64,000 nt of DNA. It comes from Bacteroidaceae bacterium. GTDB taxonomy: Bacteria > Bacteroidota > Bacteroidia > Bacteroidales > Bacteroidaceae. Where the stretch lies: assembly GCA_017631315.1 (NCBI GenBank), contig JAGBTN010000015.1, positions 124,001-188,000 on the forward strand. Direction: 5' to 3'. Both the position numbers and the translations under genes were made by a program. Under the pieces are notes generated by a model. It was not told the DNA's origin. It saw only the letters and a program-made list of their open reading frames with translations, and ran no database searches. The first letter of the stretch is position 1. Each line of letters begins with the position of its first letter. This document shows positions 33,659-41,909 of the stretch, piece by piece.

Positions 33659-34783
33659 ATGAAAGGCGAGAAATTAGGCATCCGACGAACCGTGGCACTC
33701 GAGGCTTCCAGACTCCTGAACAAAAGTCTCCGCAAAGAACATCCGCTCCGGCAACTGTTCTGGGAAAGCACCGTGCGCTGCAACATCCATTGCCGACACT
33801 GCGGAAGCGACTGCCGACAGGCTGCCCTCACACCTGACATGCCACGCGAGGACTTCTTCCGGGTGCTGGACAACATCGCCCAGAAGCGCAACCCCGGCGA
33901 AGTGTTCGTCATACTCGGCGGCGGAGAACCACTGGTCCGGGAAGACATCGTGGAGTGCGCCCAAGGCATCTCCTCGCGCGGATTCCCGTGGGGAATGGTG
34001 ACAAACGGACTCCTACTCACACCCGAAATGCTCCACAACCTCAAGCACGCCGGACTCTGCTCCATAACCATCAGCCTCGACGGACTGGAGGAACAACACA
34101 CATGGCTGCGCCGACACCCCGACTGCTTCCGCATGGCAAGCCAGGCAATCGACATGATTGCACACGACCCGTCGCTCGTCTACGACGTCATGACCTGCGT
34201 ACACCAGCACAACTACAACACCCTGCCACAACTGCGCGACTACCTCATCGGCAAAGGCGTCACAGACTGGCGGCTCACAACCATCTTCCCCGTCGGCAGA
34301 GGCGCGCAAGACAAAGACCTCCAACTCACAGCAGAACAACTCCGAGGACTGCTCGACTTCATCCGCCAGACACGCAAAGAAGGCAACATACACACCTCCT
34401 ACGGCTGCGAAGGCTTCCTCGGACCATACGAAGGCGACGTGCGCGACTGGATGTTCCGCTGCACAGCCGGCATCACAACGGCCTCCGTCCTCGTCGACGG
34501 AAGCATCAGCGCCTGCACAAGCATCCGCCATAACTACCAACAAGGCAACATCTACACAGACAACTTCATGCAAGTCTGGGAACAACGCTTCCTGCCACAC
34601 CGCAACCACAACTGGATGAAAACCGACCTCTGCAAAGACTGCCTCTACTGGCGCTACTGCGAAGGCGGCGGCATGCACCTCAGAGACAACAACGGAAAAC
34701 TACTGCTCTGCAACCTGAAGAAAATGGAAGAAGCCCACACATCGCTCCCCCCATCAAACGAAACCCCAAACAGTAACCGATAA
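33659..34783 (+). CDS. Radical SAM/SPASM protein of the rSAM/lipoprotein system
   Basis: 374 aa. The radical SAM cluster motif C41-x3-C45-x2-C48 lies in STVRCNIHCRHCGSDC, followed by GGGEPL (SAM binding), TNGLLL and TISLDGLEEQH. The C-terminal SPASM/twitch part has Cys in FRCTAGITTASVLVDGSISACTS and DLCKDCLYWRYCEGGG, binding auxiliary Fe-S clusters as in peptide-modifying rSAM enzymes. From memory, the arrangement fits the Bacteroidetes family TIGR04133, which occurs with a small lipoprotein (TIGR04134); exactly such a gene starts 1 nt after this stop. The modification made is unknown. The coding strand is strikingly T-poor from about 34.2 kb onward. Confidence 0.87.
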   Translation: MKGEKLGIRRTVALEASRLLNKSLRKEHPLRQLFWESTVRCNIHCRHCGSDCRQAALTPDMPREDFFRVLDNIAQKRNPGEVFVILGGGEPLVREDIVECAQGISSRGFPWGMVTNGLLLTPEMLHNLKHAGLCSITISLDGLEEQHTWLRRHPDCFRMASQAIDMIAHDPSLVYDVMTCVHQHNYNTLPQLRDYLIGKGVTDWRLTTIFPVGRGAQDKDLQLTAEQLRGLLDFIRQTRKEGNIHTSYGCEGFLGPYEGDVRDWMFRCTAGITTASVLVDGSISACTSIRHNYQQGNIYTDNFMQVWEQRFLPHRNHNWMKTDLCKDCLYWRYCEGGGMHLRDNNGKLLLCNLKKMEEAHTSLPPSNETPNSNR

Positions 34784-34784
34784 A

Positions 34785-35012
34785 ATGTCAAAGAAAATCC
34801 ATTCCCTCTGGCGCATCATACTGAGTTCAATCATAACCCTGCTCGGCTTCACCGCCTGCAAAACAACCAAAAAAGTGCAGAAAGAAGACAGCATGATGCT
34901 GCTCTACGGACCACCACCTGGAGTGGTGGAAAGAAAACAAGCCACAGAAGAAGCAGTACCCCTCTACGGCGCACCACCGGTAAAAACTGCAGAGGAGCCA
35001 AAGGCAAAATAA
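34785..35012 (+). CDS. Small lipoprotein, candidate substrate of the adjacent radical SAM enzyme
   Basis: 75 aa. Lipoprotein signal IILSSIITLLGFTAC with the lipid-modified Cys at 25, then a short mature part of 50 residues that carries the motif twice: LYGPPP at 40-45 and LYGAPP at 60-65, exactly 20 residues apart. Low-complexity charged linkers surround them. The gene starts 1 nt after the radical-SAM stop, so the two are translationally coupled. By analogy with the described rSAM/lipoprotein system it is probably the modified peptide; the repeated Tyr-Gly-x-Pro-Pro core is the obvious candidate site (inference). Residues after Cys25 are basic, not the acidic surface-export type. Its last codons form one arm of a terminator hairpin. 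Confidence 0.8.
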   Translation: MSKKIHSLWRIILSSIITLLGFTACKTTKKVQKEDSMMLLYGPPPGVVERKQATEEAVPLYGAPPVKTAEEPKAK

Positions 35013-35027
35013 CCTTCGGCTCCTCTG
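34990..35027. terminator. Hairpin terminator overlapping the end of the lipoprotein gene
   Basis: CAGAGGAGCCAAAGG (34990-35004) pairs with CCTTCGGCTCCTCTG (35013-35027), 15 bp with one mismatch. On the minus strand it is followed by GCAGTTTTTA, so it mainly ends the RbsD-like transcript; its other arm is coding sequence of the lipoprotein. Confidence 0.65.
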
Positions 35028-35043
35028 TAAAAGCACAAAAGAC

Positions 35044-35595
35044 CTAATCCGCCCTCCTTATCGCCTCCTCCCGAACACTGTCCCAATAACCACAATCCAG
35101 TTCGAAGAACGTAGAAGTATAAGGAAGCGTCAGCGGAGTCTTGATGATAACAACACGGCAAAGGCTGCTCACCTCGTCAAGACGACGGATGAGTTCCTCG
35201 TGCGGCACAGACTTCACCTCGTCCTTGCCAAGCACCTTTTCCACAGAAGCCCTATAGTCATTCCATCCGGGCACAAGATCCTCGCAGAGTCGCCCCTGCT
35301 CACTGTCCTGATAAATATGGGCAAACACATGAGGAGCCTCATCTATCATCGACTTCACCCGAGCAATCACATCCGCATAAGGAGCATCGGCAAAAAGCGT
35401 AGTAATGCCCGGATTCGTCTGCAAGGGATAGGCCATATCCGTAACTACAATCCAATTGCGATGCCCCAAAAGCGGCATCTGGCCGGCAAGAACCTCTTCC
35501 CAGCCCGTTTCTGCTGCGCCCTGCACCTGCGTCTGCCTTGGCGCAGGACTGCAACAAGCAAGCAGAAGCAACAATGTCAATAACTTATAGTTCAT
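35044..35595 (-). CDS. RbsD/FucU-family lipoprotein (putative sugar mutarotase)
   Basis: 183 aa from the ATG at 35595 (an upstream TTG at 35598 is less likely). Lipoprotein signal LLTLLLLLACCSP, then an RbsD/FucU-like domain: MPLLGHRNWIVVTDMAYPL (with the His and Asp expected in pyranase/mutarotase active sites), ADVIARVKSMIDEAPHVFAHIYQD and the C-terminal CRVVIIKTPLTLPYTSTFFELDCGYWD. Cytoplasmic relatives interconvert sugar anomers (ribose, fucose, rhamnose). An exported, lipid-anchored form beside an alpha-L-rhamnosidase suggests anomer interconversion of released sugar outside the cytoplasm (inference). It begins 3 nt after the GH78 stop. Confidence 0.75.
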   Translation of the reverse strand: MNYKLLTLLLLLACCSPAPRQTQVQGAAETGWEEVLAGQMPLLGHRNWIVVTDMAYPLQTNPGITTLFADAPYADVIARVKSMIDEAPHVFAHIYQDSEQGRLCEDLVPGWNDYRASVEKVLGKDEVKSVPHEELIRRLDEVSSLCRVVIIKTPLTLPYTSTFFELDCGYWDSVREEAIRRAD

Positions 35596-35598
35596 CAA

Positions 35599-38130
35599 TC
35601 AGAGTTTTACCTTGAATTGATGCGTGCCGGCAGTCAGTTCGTGCCTCGTGCCGTCAGGACTCGTCCAAGTGGCAGTACTGCCAAGAGGAATACTAACATC
35701 GTATGTAACACGGCGCCCCTTGCGACTCCATGCACTGCGAATCTCCCCATAAGGAGAAGTGTGGCAAGCCTCGAAACGCTCCAGCCCATCAACAAAATTA
35801 GGTCGTAAAATGATGTGGCGGAAGCCAGGCTGCTGCTCATCGGGATAGATGCCGCCCAATCCCTTATATGGCCATGCCCCTATCTCACCATACATAATAT
35901 GGTTGTCCGAGTCGTTGTTGTCAAATGTCCAGTTCTCTCGAAGCGTCGTAGCACCAAGCTGTGCTATCCAAGCACCCCAAGAAGGATAAGTATCCTGCAC
36001 CGCAACACGATAAGCAACATCAGCATAGCCGTTCTCGCTCAAGGCACACAGCAAAGCCTTGCATCCATGCACGCCAACATCAAGATGATAATCCTTCGAC
36101 ACAACGTCTTCGGCAAGACGCTTCGCCACTTCCTGCCTGTACTCGTCGGGAACAATTCCCCAGTAGAGGGCCATGCTCAACTCCGTCTGCGAACCACTGG
36201 CATAGATGCACTTCTCCTTGCTGAAATACTTGTCGTTCAGTGCCTGGCGGATATCCTTAGCAAGTTGCTCGTATTTCTTAGCATCGTCCAACTTGCCAAA
36301 CAACTTTGCCGCCTTGCTCAAGATGAGCGCATCGACGTAGAAATAAACCGTAGCACAGAAGTCGCGGTCGGATTGTGTCTTCACAGGAATCCAGTCGCCC
36401 AATCCCCACGACGTAATGTGACCGTTGCTACCGCGCTCCACAAAGTCGACCAAACGCCGGATGGCATCGTAATTGTCACGAAGCGGACGCTCATCGCCAT
36501 AGAACATATAAAGTTGCCAGGGAATAATGGCGGTTGTCGATACCCAATCAATGCCAATAAGGAAGTCGTAGCCCCAGCCGCTCGTTGGGATGATGTTGGG
36601 AAGCATACCATTTGGCTGTTGCTCATCGCGGTGTGCACTCATCCATTGCTCGTATGCAGTAATGGCATCAAAGTTATAGAGTGCCATCTCTATGGCAAGG
36701 TGCGCATCGCCTGTCCAACCATTCTTCTCGCGATGCGGGCAATCTGTGGGATAACCCACGAAGTTCGAGAGATAGGCTGCACGCGTAGCGTCCATAATCT
36801 TACCTAACAACGGATTGGACGAACTAATGCTGCCCACAGGCGTCATGTCCGTATTAGTGCGCCAAGCAGTAAGGCTTTCGGCAGTAAGGTTGATTGGCTT
36901 CGATGAACTTACCTCTGCATAGCGGAAACCTTTATAAGAGAAAGTCGAGGCGTAGCGATCATTGCCTCCGCTCAGCCAATAGATGTCTGTACCAAAAGGT
37001 TCCTTCACCTTGTCTCCACCGTAAAACTTATTGATGTTCCCCATATGAACGTGTCCGTCAGGAGCAAGACGTTCGCCGTGAGCAATGCGCACTTCCGTGT
37101 CACGGTCTCCTTGCACAGCAAGTTCAGTAATGCCCGCCATATTTTGTCCGAAGTCGAAGACATAAGTCGAATCATTCAGGCGCCTGACATTTTCCGCACT
37201 TATTTCTTCAATCTTGATTTTTCCGATGGGTGTCATCTGTTGCGAAACGATATGTACCGCAGGAGCATTTGTGAGAGAAACCTTGCGCCAGCCCTTGTCG
37301 TCGAACGATGCAACGTCCCATGCCGTTGCCTTGCGGAAGTCATAGTGCTCGCCTACATATATATTATTGAATGTAAGAGCACCCCCTGCCGTAAGCCACG
37401 TCTGGTCTGTGGGGATGACTTCCGTCGTGCCGTCGACATATGTAATACGCAGGTCCATACAGAACTTCGGACGACTGCGCCAAGGAGCCTGATCAAAGTC
37501 CCACGCTGCCTTCGACTGATAGTTGTACCAACCGTTTCCAAGTACAACGCCCAACGCATTCCTTCCCTGAACAAGCAAAGAAGTAACATCAAACGTGAGA
37601 TACATTGTGCGACGATCAAAGCGCGTATAGACAGGCTGAAGGAAGTCTCTGGAAGCAGGTTTGCCATTAACGGTCAACTCAAAAAGTCCGCCGCTAGCGA
37701 TGTATGCTCGTGCTGCTTTTACGGGTTTACTCAGGGAAAATGTCTTACGAAAATAAGGAGCTGGCCGAAGTTCACGGTCGCGGCTGTCGCACACCCAAGA
37801 ACCTTGCCAATGACTTTCGCCCATCATGCCCGTCTCAAATATAGTCTGCGCCTCGCCAACCTGAACAATATAAGTCGAGAAAGGTTGCAAGGGTTCACCT
37901 TCATAGTTGACAAGCACCGTACCTGGCGCAGCGTTGTGTCTGAAGACAACTTGTCCTTCGCTGTCCTTGACTATCACTCGAAGGGGAGCCTTGTCTTGTG
38001 TCAGGCGCCAACTGAAACGTGGATTCGGGTCATCTACGCCAATAGGAGTTTCCAAATGGTTTACTCGCAAATGTGTCTGTGCCTGAGCAATCATCGACAC
38101 GAACAAAAGAAGGGAAAGAGCGTACTTCAT
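35599..38130 (-). CDS. GH78 alpha-L-rhamnosidase, secreted
   Basis: Inverting alpha-L-rhamnosidase, 843 aa. A signal peptide (LSLLLFVSMIAQAQ) is followed by N-terminal beta-domains beginning HLRVNHLETPIGVDDPNPRFSW, an (alpha/alpha)6 barrel with the hallmark YPTDCPHREKNGWTGDA (general acid Glu) and WGLGDWIP, and a C-terminal beta-domain with an HTSPYGEIRSAW segment. It removes terminal L-rhamnose from plant or microbial glycans in the periplasm or outside. It overlaps the GH116 gene by 4 nt (ATGA) upstream and is followed by the RbsD-like lipoprotein: a three-gene glycan operon. Confidence 0.94.
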   Translation of the reverse strand: MKYALSLLLFVSMIAQAQTHLRVNHLETPIGVDDPNPRFSWRLTQDKAPLRVIVKDSEGQVVFRHNAAPGTVLVNYEGEPLQPFSTYIVQVGEAQTIFETGMMGESHWQGSWVCDSRDRELRPAPYFRKTFSLSKPVKAARAYIASGGLFELTVNGKPASRDFLQPVYTRFDRRTMYLTFDVTSLLVQGRNALGVVLGNGWYNYQSKAAWDFDQAPWRSRPKFCMDLRITYVDGTTEVIPTDQTWLTAGGALTFNNIYVGEHYDFRKATAWDVASFDDKGWRKVSLTNAPAVHIVSQQMTPIGKIKIEEISAENVRRLNDSTYVFDFGQNMAGITELAVQGDRDTEVRIAHGERLAPDGHVHMGNINKFYGGDKVKEPFGTDIYWLSGGNDRYASTFSYKGFRYAEVSSSKPINLTAESLTAWRTNTDMTPVGSISSSNPLLGKIMDATRAAYLSNFVGYPTDCPHREKNGWTGDAHLAIEMALYNFDAITAYEQWMSAHRDEQQPNGMLPNIIPTSGWGYDFLIGIDWVSTTAIIPWQLYMFYGDERPLRDNYDAIRRLVDFVERGSNGHITSWGLGDWIPVKTQSDRDFCATVYFYVDALILSKAAKLFGKLDDAKKYEQLAKDIRQALNDKYFSKEKCIYASGSQTELSMALYWGIVPDEYRQEVAKRLAEDVVSKDYHLDVGVHGCKALLCALSENGYADVAYRVAVQDTYPSWGAWIAQLGATTLRENWTFDNNDSDNHIMYGEIGAWPYKGLGGIYPDEQQPGFRHIILRPNFVDGLERFEACHTSPYGEIRSAWSRKGRRVTYDVSIPLGSTATWTSPDGTRHELTAGTHQFKVKL

Positions 38131-40631
38131 AATTTTATTGTCTTATTTCCTATGGTTAATGTCTTTATTGGCAATTCGCCGTACAGAACTTCAATGTCGG
38201 CTGTACCATCTTCCTTCACCTCACACAATCCCCAGGCATAACCTGTGCTCCAGAAATAACGACCAGGTCTGTCGGTAAAGGCCATATTTTCTTTCACAGC
38301 AGAATAGTGGAAGCCGCTCATGGCAAGAACACCTGCCCATGCTGCCATGGCACGTGAATAGTGATGACCGCACTCGGGCTCGCTGAAAGGATTGCGTTTC
38401 GCACCATCAAAGCGGTCGCGAATGGCACGGATGCACTTCAAACCATCTTCTTCCATACCCTCGTAGAGCATGCCAACTGCTGCAGTGTACTCAAAACCCG
38501 TCATCGCTTCAGCGAAATAGGGGAATGGAACACTGAGACGACCTTTTGGCCATGAGCCCATTACTAGTCCCGATTCGCCTGCATAAACAAAGGTACGCAT
38601 ATTATTGAAGTGCAAGCCAAAGTCATTAAGCCAATTGTACTTCATGATGCTCTGCAACGTAGTACGGATATGCTCTTTGTCCCCCAAATAACCTAAACCG
38701 CAGATGTGTGCCATGTATTGTCCCACAAGTTGGTCTACAAGACAGCCTTTCCCGAGTTGGAAGTCAGGAACCTTTGTGTCGGGATTATCCATATCGAGGT
38801 AAGCGAATGTATTGGGATCGGTTATCTTATGTTCATAGTATTCTCCGTTAAAGAGGTTGGCATCCATCCAGGCGCTTCCTTTTTCGAAAAGCGAACGGCA
38901 TTTCTTGGCAAATGCTTTATCCTTCATTGCCTTTGCCATCTCTTCTGCCGCACGAAGGGCACCCATATACCAAAAGCCCATCTGTGGGTTTGGTCCGAAA
39001 TAGTTCACGTCCATGGTGTTGTGCTGTGAGCCTTCCATCACTCCGTCCTGATTTGCGTCCCAACTACCCTTGCCGTCAATACCGTTGTCTGCAAGCCATG
39101 CATACGAGAGGACCTTCTTAATCTGTTCCCAATTATCTGCGAGGAACTTGTTGTCGCCTGACAATTGCCATTCGCGATACATCTTCATGATGCAGCCCAT
39201 CTGTCCGTCGGCTGCAGGCCAACTGCGTTTAGCGGCTTCGGAGAGTGGCAAATCGGCACGGAAGTTCATCAGGCCATTGTCTTTTGTCGCATAGTTAAAC
39301 TCAACATCGCGCATGGTGCAGGCCAAGTCGCCAAAGAGGAAAGGTGTTGACACTTCGTAGTTCCAGACGTGGGTACACGAGCCTTTGCACGAGCCGGAAC
39401 GGTTCCAGACGCCTTCCCAGCCCATGAGATGCCCGGAAGGGATACGGAAGACGGTTTGCGAACGCAAGACTGAGAGATTGAATAGCGCTGACTCTTTGAT
39501 TTCTTCGGGATAGGAACTTTCGAGGAAAGAATTGACGAAGAGGCATGTTTCCTTTTCAAGGCGAGACATTTGCGGAATGATTTTCTGTGCTGCATCCCAT
39601 GCATCGGCATAGAGTGTGCTGTAATAGTTTCCGACGATTGTTTCCGACCATGCTTTTCTATTTGGAAAGTTCCATGTGAGGAAGAAGACGAATGTTTCGG
39701 TTTTTCCAGGAGCGATGTGTTTCTTGACAGCGAGGGATGCCATTGGGTCAACCTCGAGAGGCCATGCTTTCTCTGTAAGACTGCCGTCTTCGCTGAAGTC
39801 GTCCCAGAAGTTCAATATGGCATTTTGCCATTTGTTTGGTTTGGAACAAGTGCGATAGGTTACTCCTTCGCTGCTTGTTGTAACGAGAGCCATTGTGCCC
39901 CATGCCGGGTCGTCGTGCTTCACACTGTCCGAATAGAAGTATATTCCGGCTAATGCATCTGTTTTTCTAAAGGTGTTTTTGTTGTTTTTGCAACCGGTAA
40001 AGGAGTAGCCTCTGCCGTCTCGCCCGATGAAGTTTCGCATTGTTCCGCATACTGCGACGTCCATCGGGGCTGTTGTCGTATTGGTGACTTCGTATGCCAG
40101 GACTGCTATGGGCAAACTGCTGTCGTCGGTTGCGGCGGGGACGAGTGGGTTGAAACCTTTGATGCGAACCTTTACGGGCAGTCTTTTGTCTGAGAGATTA
40201 ACTTGTCCGAAGGGGTAAGCGGCGTCGAATGATGCTTCGGAAAAGCGCGGGAAGCCGTGGTGGTTGACTGCTTCTCCACCGCCGTCTCTGAGGAATTCGT
40301 GTGAGTAGAGTGGTCCTTCGAGTAGTGTTGTGACTGCTTGCTGTCCGTCGGGTTTGGCATAGATGGCAAAGAAGGGTGCGTTGCTGCTGCCGGTGTAAAC
40401 CGTGCTGAAGCCTTTGGCGGGAATGTTCATGATTTCCCAGTCACGCAATTCGCCGCGTCCTCCGAGGGAGACCTGTCCTGTGCCGATGCCGCCCAAGGGC
40501 AGGGCGATTTGGAAGAGATGGTTTTGGTCGTAGTGTTTCAGCATTGGCCATTGTCCGGGTTTCCATTCGTCGGCAATTGCGCTGAAGACCGTAAGGAGGA
40601 GGATGATTAGGGTTAGAATGGGTTTTTTCAT
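38127..40631 (-). CDS. GH116 family glycosidase (beta-glucosidase/xylosidase type), secreted
   Basis: 834 aa. Signal peptide LTLIILLLTVFSAIA, then the GH116 (GBA2-like) two-domain layout: an N-terminal beta-domain with ALPLGGIGTGQVSLGGRGELRDWEI and a catalytic (alpha/alpha)6 domain with WNRSGSCKGSCTHVWNYE, GKGSWDANQDGVMEGSQHNTMDVNYFGPN and NNMRTFVYAGESGLVMGSWPKG. Catalytic Glu and Asp residues are expected in THVWNYE and the DGVMEGSQ-containing region by family comparison. It may act on beta-glucosides, beta-xylosides or N-acetylglucosaminides; specificity cannot be read from sequence. First gene of the GH116-GH78-RbsD run, 65 nt after the O-methyltransferase gene. Confidence 0.87.
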   Translation of the reverse strand: MKKPILTLIILLLTVFSAIADEWKPGQWPMLKHYDQNHLFQIALPLGGIGTGQVSLGGRGELRDWEIMNIPAKGFSTVYTGSSNAPFFAIYAKPDGQQAVTTLLEGPLYSHEFLRDGGGEAVNHHGFPRFSEASFDAAYPFGQVNLSDKRLPVKVRIKGFNPLVPAATDDSSLPIAVLAYEVTNTTTAPMDVAVCGTMRNFIGRDGRGYSFTGCKNNKNTFRKTDALAGIYFYSDSVKHDDPAWGTMALVTTSSEGVTYRTCSKPNKWQNAILNFWDDFSEDGSLTEKAWPLEVDPMASLAVKKHIAPGKTETFVFFLTWNFPNRKAWSETIVGNYYSTLYADAWDAAQKIIPQMSRLEKETCLFVNSFLESSYPEEIKESALFNLSVLRSQTVFRIPSGHLMGWEGVWNRSGSCKGSCTHVWNYEVSTPFLFGDLACTMRDVEFNYATKDNGLMNFRADLPLSEAAKRSWPAADGQMGCIMKMYREWQLSGDNKFLADNWEQIKKVLSYAWLADNGIDGKGSWDANQDGVMEGSQHNTMDVNYFGPNPQMGFWYMGALRAAEEMAKAMKDKAFAKKCRSLFEKGSAWMDANLFNGEYYEHKITDPNTFAYLDMDNPDTKVPDFQLGKGCLVDQLVGQYMAHICGLGYLGDKEHIRTTLQSIMKYNWLNDFGLHFNNMRTFVYAGESGLVMGSWPKGRLSVPFPYFAEAMTGFEYTAAVGMLYEGMEEDGLKCIRAIRDRFDGAKRNPFSEPECGHHYSRAMAAWAGVLAMSGFHYSAVKENMAFTDRPGRYFWSTGYAWGLCEVKEDGTADIEVLYGELPIKTLTIGNKTIKL

Positions 40632-40696
40632 GATATTATATTAGGTATGTGTATATTGTGTTAATGGGAGGCTCGCATTTCTTGCCTGCCAATGGT

Positions 40697-41326
40697 TTAT
40701 GCTTTTACTCTGATGAGGGTAAGTCCGTCGCGCAGAGGCAGGATTACTTTCTCCACACGGTTGTCCGATGCGACAAGGTCGTTGAAGGCTTGCACACCTC
40801 TCGTCTGCAGATCGCTCTCCCTTGCCTTTTCCACAACTCGGCCATACCACAATGTGTTGTCGGCAAGGATATAGCCTCCCGGACGCATCATGGGCAGCAG
40901 CATCTCGTAGTATGCCACATATTCCCGTTTGTCGGCATCGATGAAAGCGAGGTCCCACTGCTCCTCCATTTGGCGAAGAAGTTGCAGGGCATCGCCGATG
41001 TGGAGGTGTATTTTGTCCTTGTAGGCACTTCCTTCGAACCATTCCCGCAGGAAGTCTTCGTTCTCGTCGAACACCTCGAAGGTATGAATCTCTGCGCCTT
41101 CGGGCAATCCTTCTGCCATAGACAAGGTGGCATAGCCGCTGAAAGTGCCCAGTTCGAGCACCTTCAGCGGCTTTATCATTTGGACGAGCATCTTCAAGAG
41201 GCGTCCCTGCAGATGTCCGCTGGCCATTTGTCCGTAGGAGAGGCGCAGTTGTGTGTCGCGCCAGAGGGCATGCAAGTAGTCGCCTTCGGCATCGATGTGC
41301 TGAAGGATGTACTCGTCGAGTGTCAT
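40697..41326 (-). CDS. Class I SAM-dependent O-methyltransferase
   Basis: 209 aa, O-methyltransferase family 3 (caffeoyl-CoA/catechol type). Motif I VLELGTFSGYATLSMA, post-I IHTFEVFDENEDF, the metal-binding region DLAFIDADKREYVAYYEM and GGYILADNTLWYGRV, ending with a VILPLRDGLTLIRVK strand. The open frame continues to 41419, but the ATG at 41326 (MTLDEYILQHIDAEGDYL) matches family starts and overlaps the aroQ stop by 4 nt. The substrate is unknown; the aroQ-OMT pairing recurs in Bacteroidales genomes as far as I recall. Confidence 0.9.
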   Translation of the reverse strand: MTLDEYILQHIDAEGDYLHALWRDTQLRLSYGQMASGHLQGRLLKMLVQMIKPLKVLELGTFSGYATLSMAEGLPEGAEIHTFEVFDENEDFLREWFEGSAYKDKIHLHIGDALQLLRQMEEQWDLAFIDADKREYVAYYEMLLPMMRPGGYILADNTLWYGRVVEKARESDLQTRGVQAFNDLVASDNRVEKVILPLRDGLTLIRVKA

Positions 41327-41766
41327 TCTTCGGTATGCGATTCTGCTGCTTTGTCTATCAGGGCTTCGATGGCGAGGCGGTAGCTGTCGAGTCCGAAGCC
41401 ACCCACAAAGCCTATGCAACCTGGGCTGATGATGGAGCGACGGCGGAAGTCTTCGCGCTGATAGACGTTGCTGATGTGTACTTCTACCGTTGGTGTGCTG
41501 ACGCTTTTGAGGGCGTCGAGGATGGCAATGCTGGTGTGTGTGTATGCTCCTGCATTGAGTATGATGCCGTCGCGGTCGAAGCCTACTTCCTGGATTTTAT
41601 TGATGATTTCGCCTTCGAGGTTGCTTTGGTAGTAGTCGATGCGTACTTTGGGGAATCGTTGGCGCAGTTCTTTCAGATAGTCTGTCCATGCTCGCTTGCC
41701 GTATATTTCGGGTTCGCGAATGCCCAAGAGGTTCAAATTTGGACCGTTTATGATTTGGATTCTCAT
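41323..41766 (-). CDS. aroQ: 3-dehydroquinate dehydratase, type II
   Basis: Shikimate pathway enzyme (3-dehydroquinate to 3-dehydroshikimate), 147 aa, typical of the type II dodecameric class. IINGPNLNLLGIREPEIYG carries the lid residues (Asn, Arg, Tyr), then QSNLEGEIINKIQE, GIILNAGAYTHTSIAI with the catalytic-site Asn and the His of the AxTHTS block, and VEVHISNVYQREDFRRRS. Divergent from xerD; a minus-strand TATCTTTG box lies at 41811-41818 without a clear upstream partner. Confidence 0.96.
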   Translation of the reverse strand: MRIQIINGPNLNLLGIREPEIYGKRAWTDYLKELRQRFPKVRIDYYQSNLEGEIINKIQEVGFDRDGIILNAGAYTHTSIAILDALKSVSTPTVEVHISNVYQREDFRRRSIISPGCIGFVGGFGLDSYRLAIEALIDKAAESHTEE

Positions 41767-41909
41767 AATTTTGTTGTACTTTTGTTGTTTGAAAGTCTTA
41801 GTTGTCGCTACAAAGATATAAAATAAATGATGAATGGGGAATGATGAATGGGGATTTTTTTTTGAGATTTGATGTTTTTCCCTGCTGTTAATCTTTTCTG
41901 CTGTTACCT

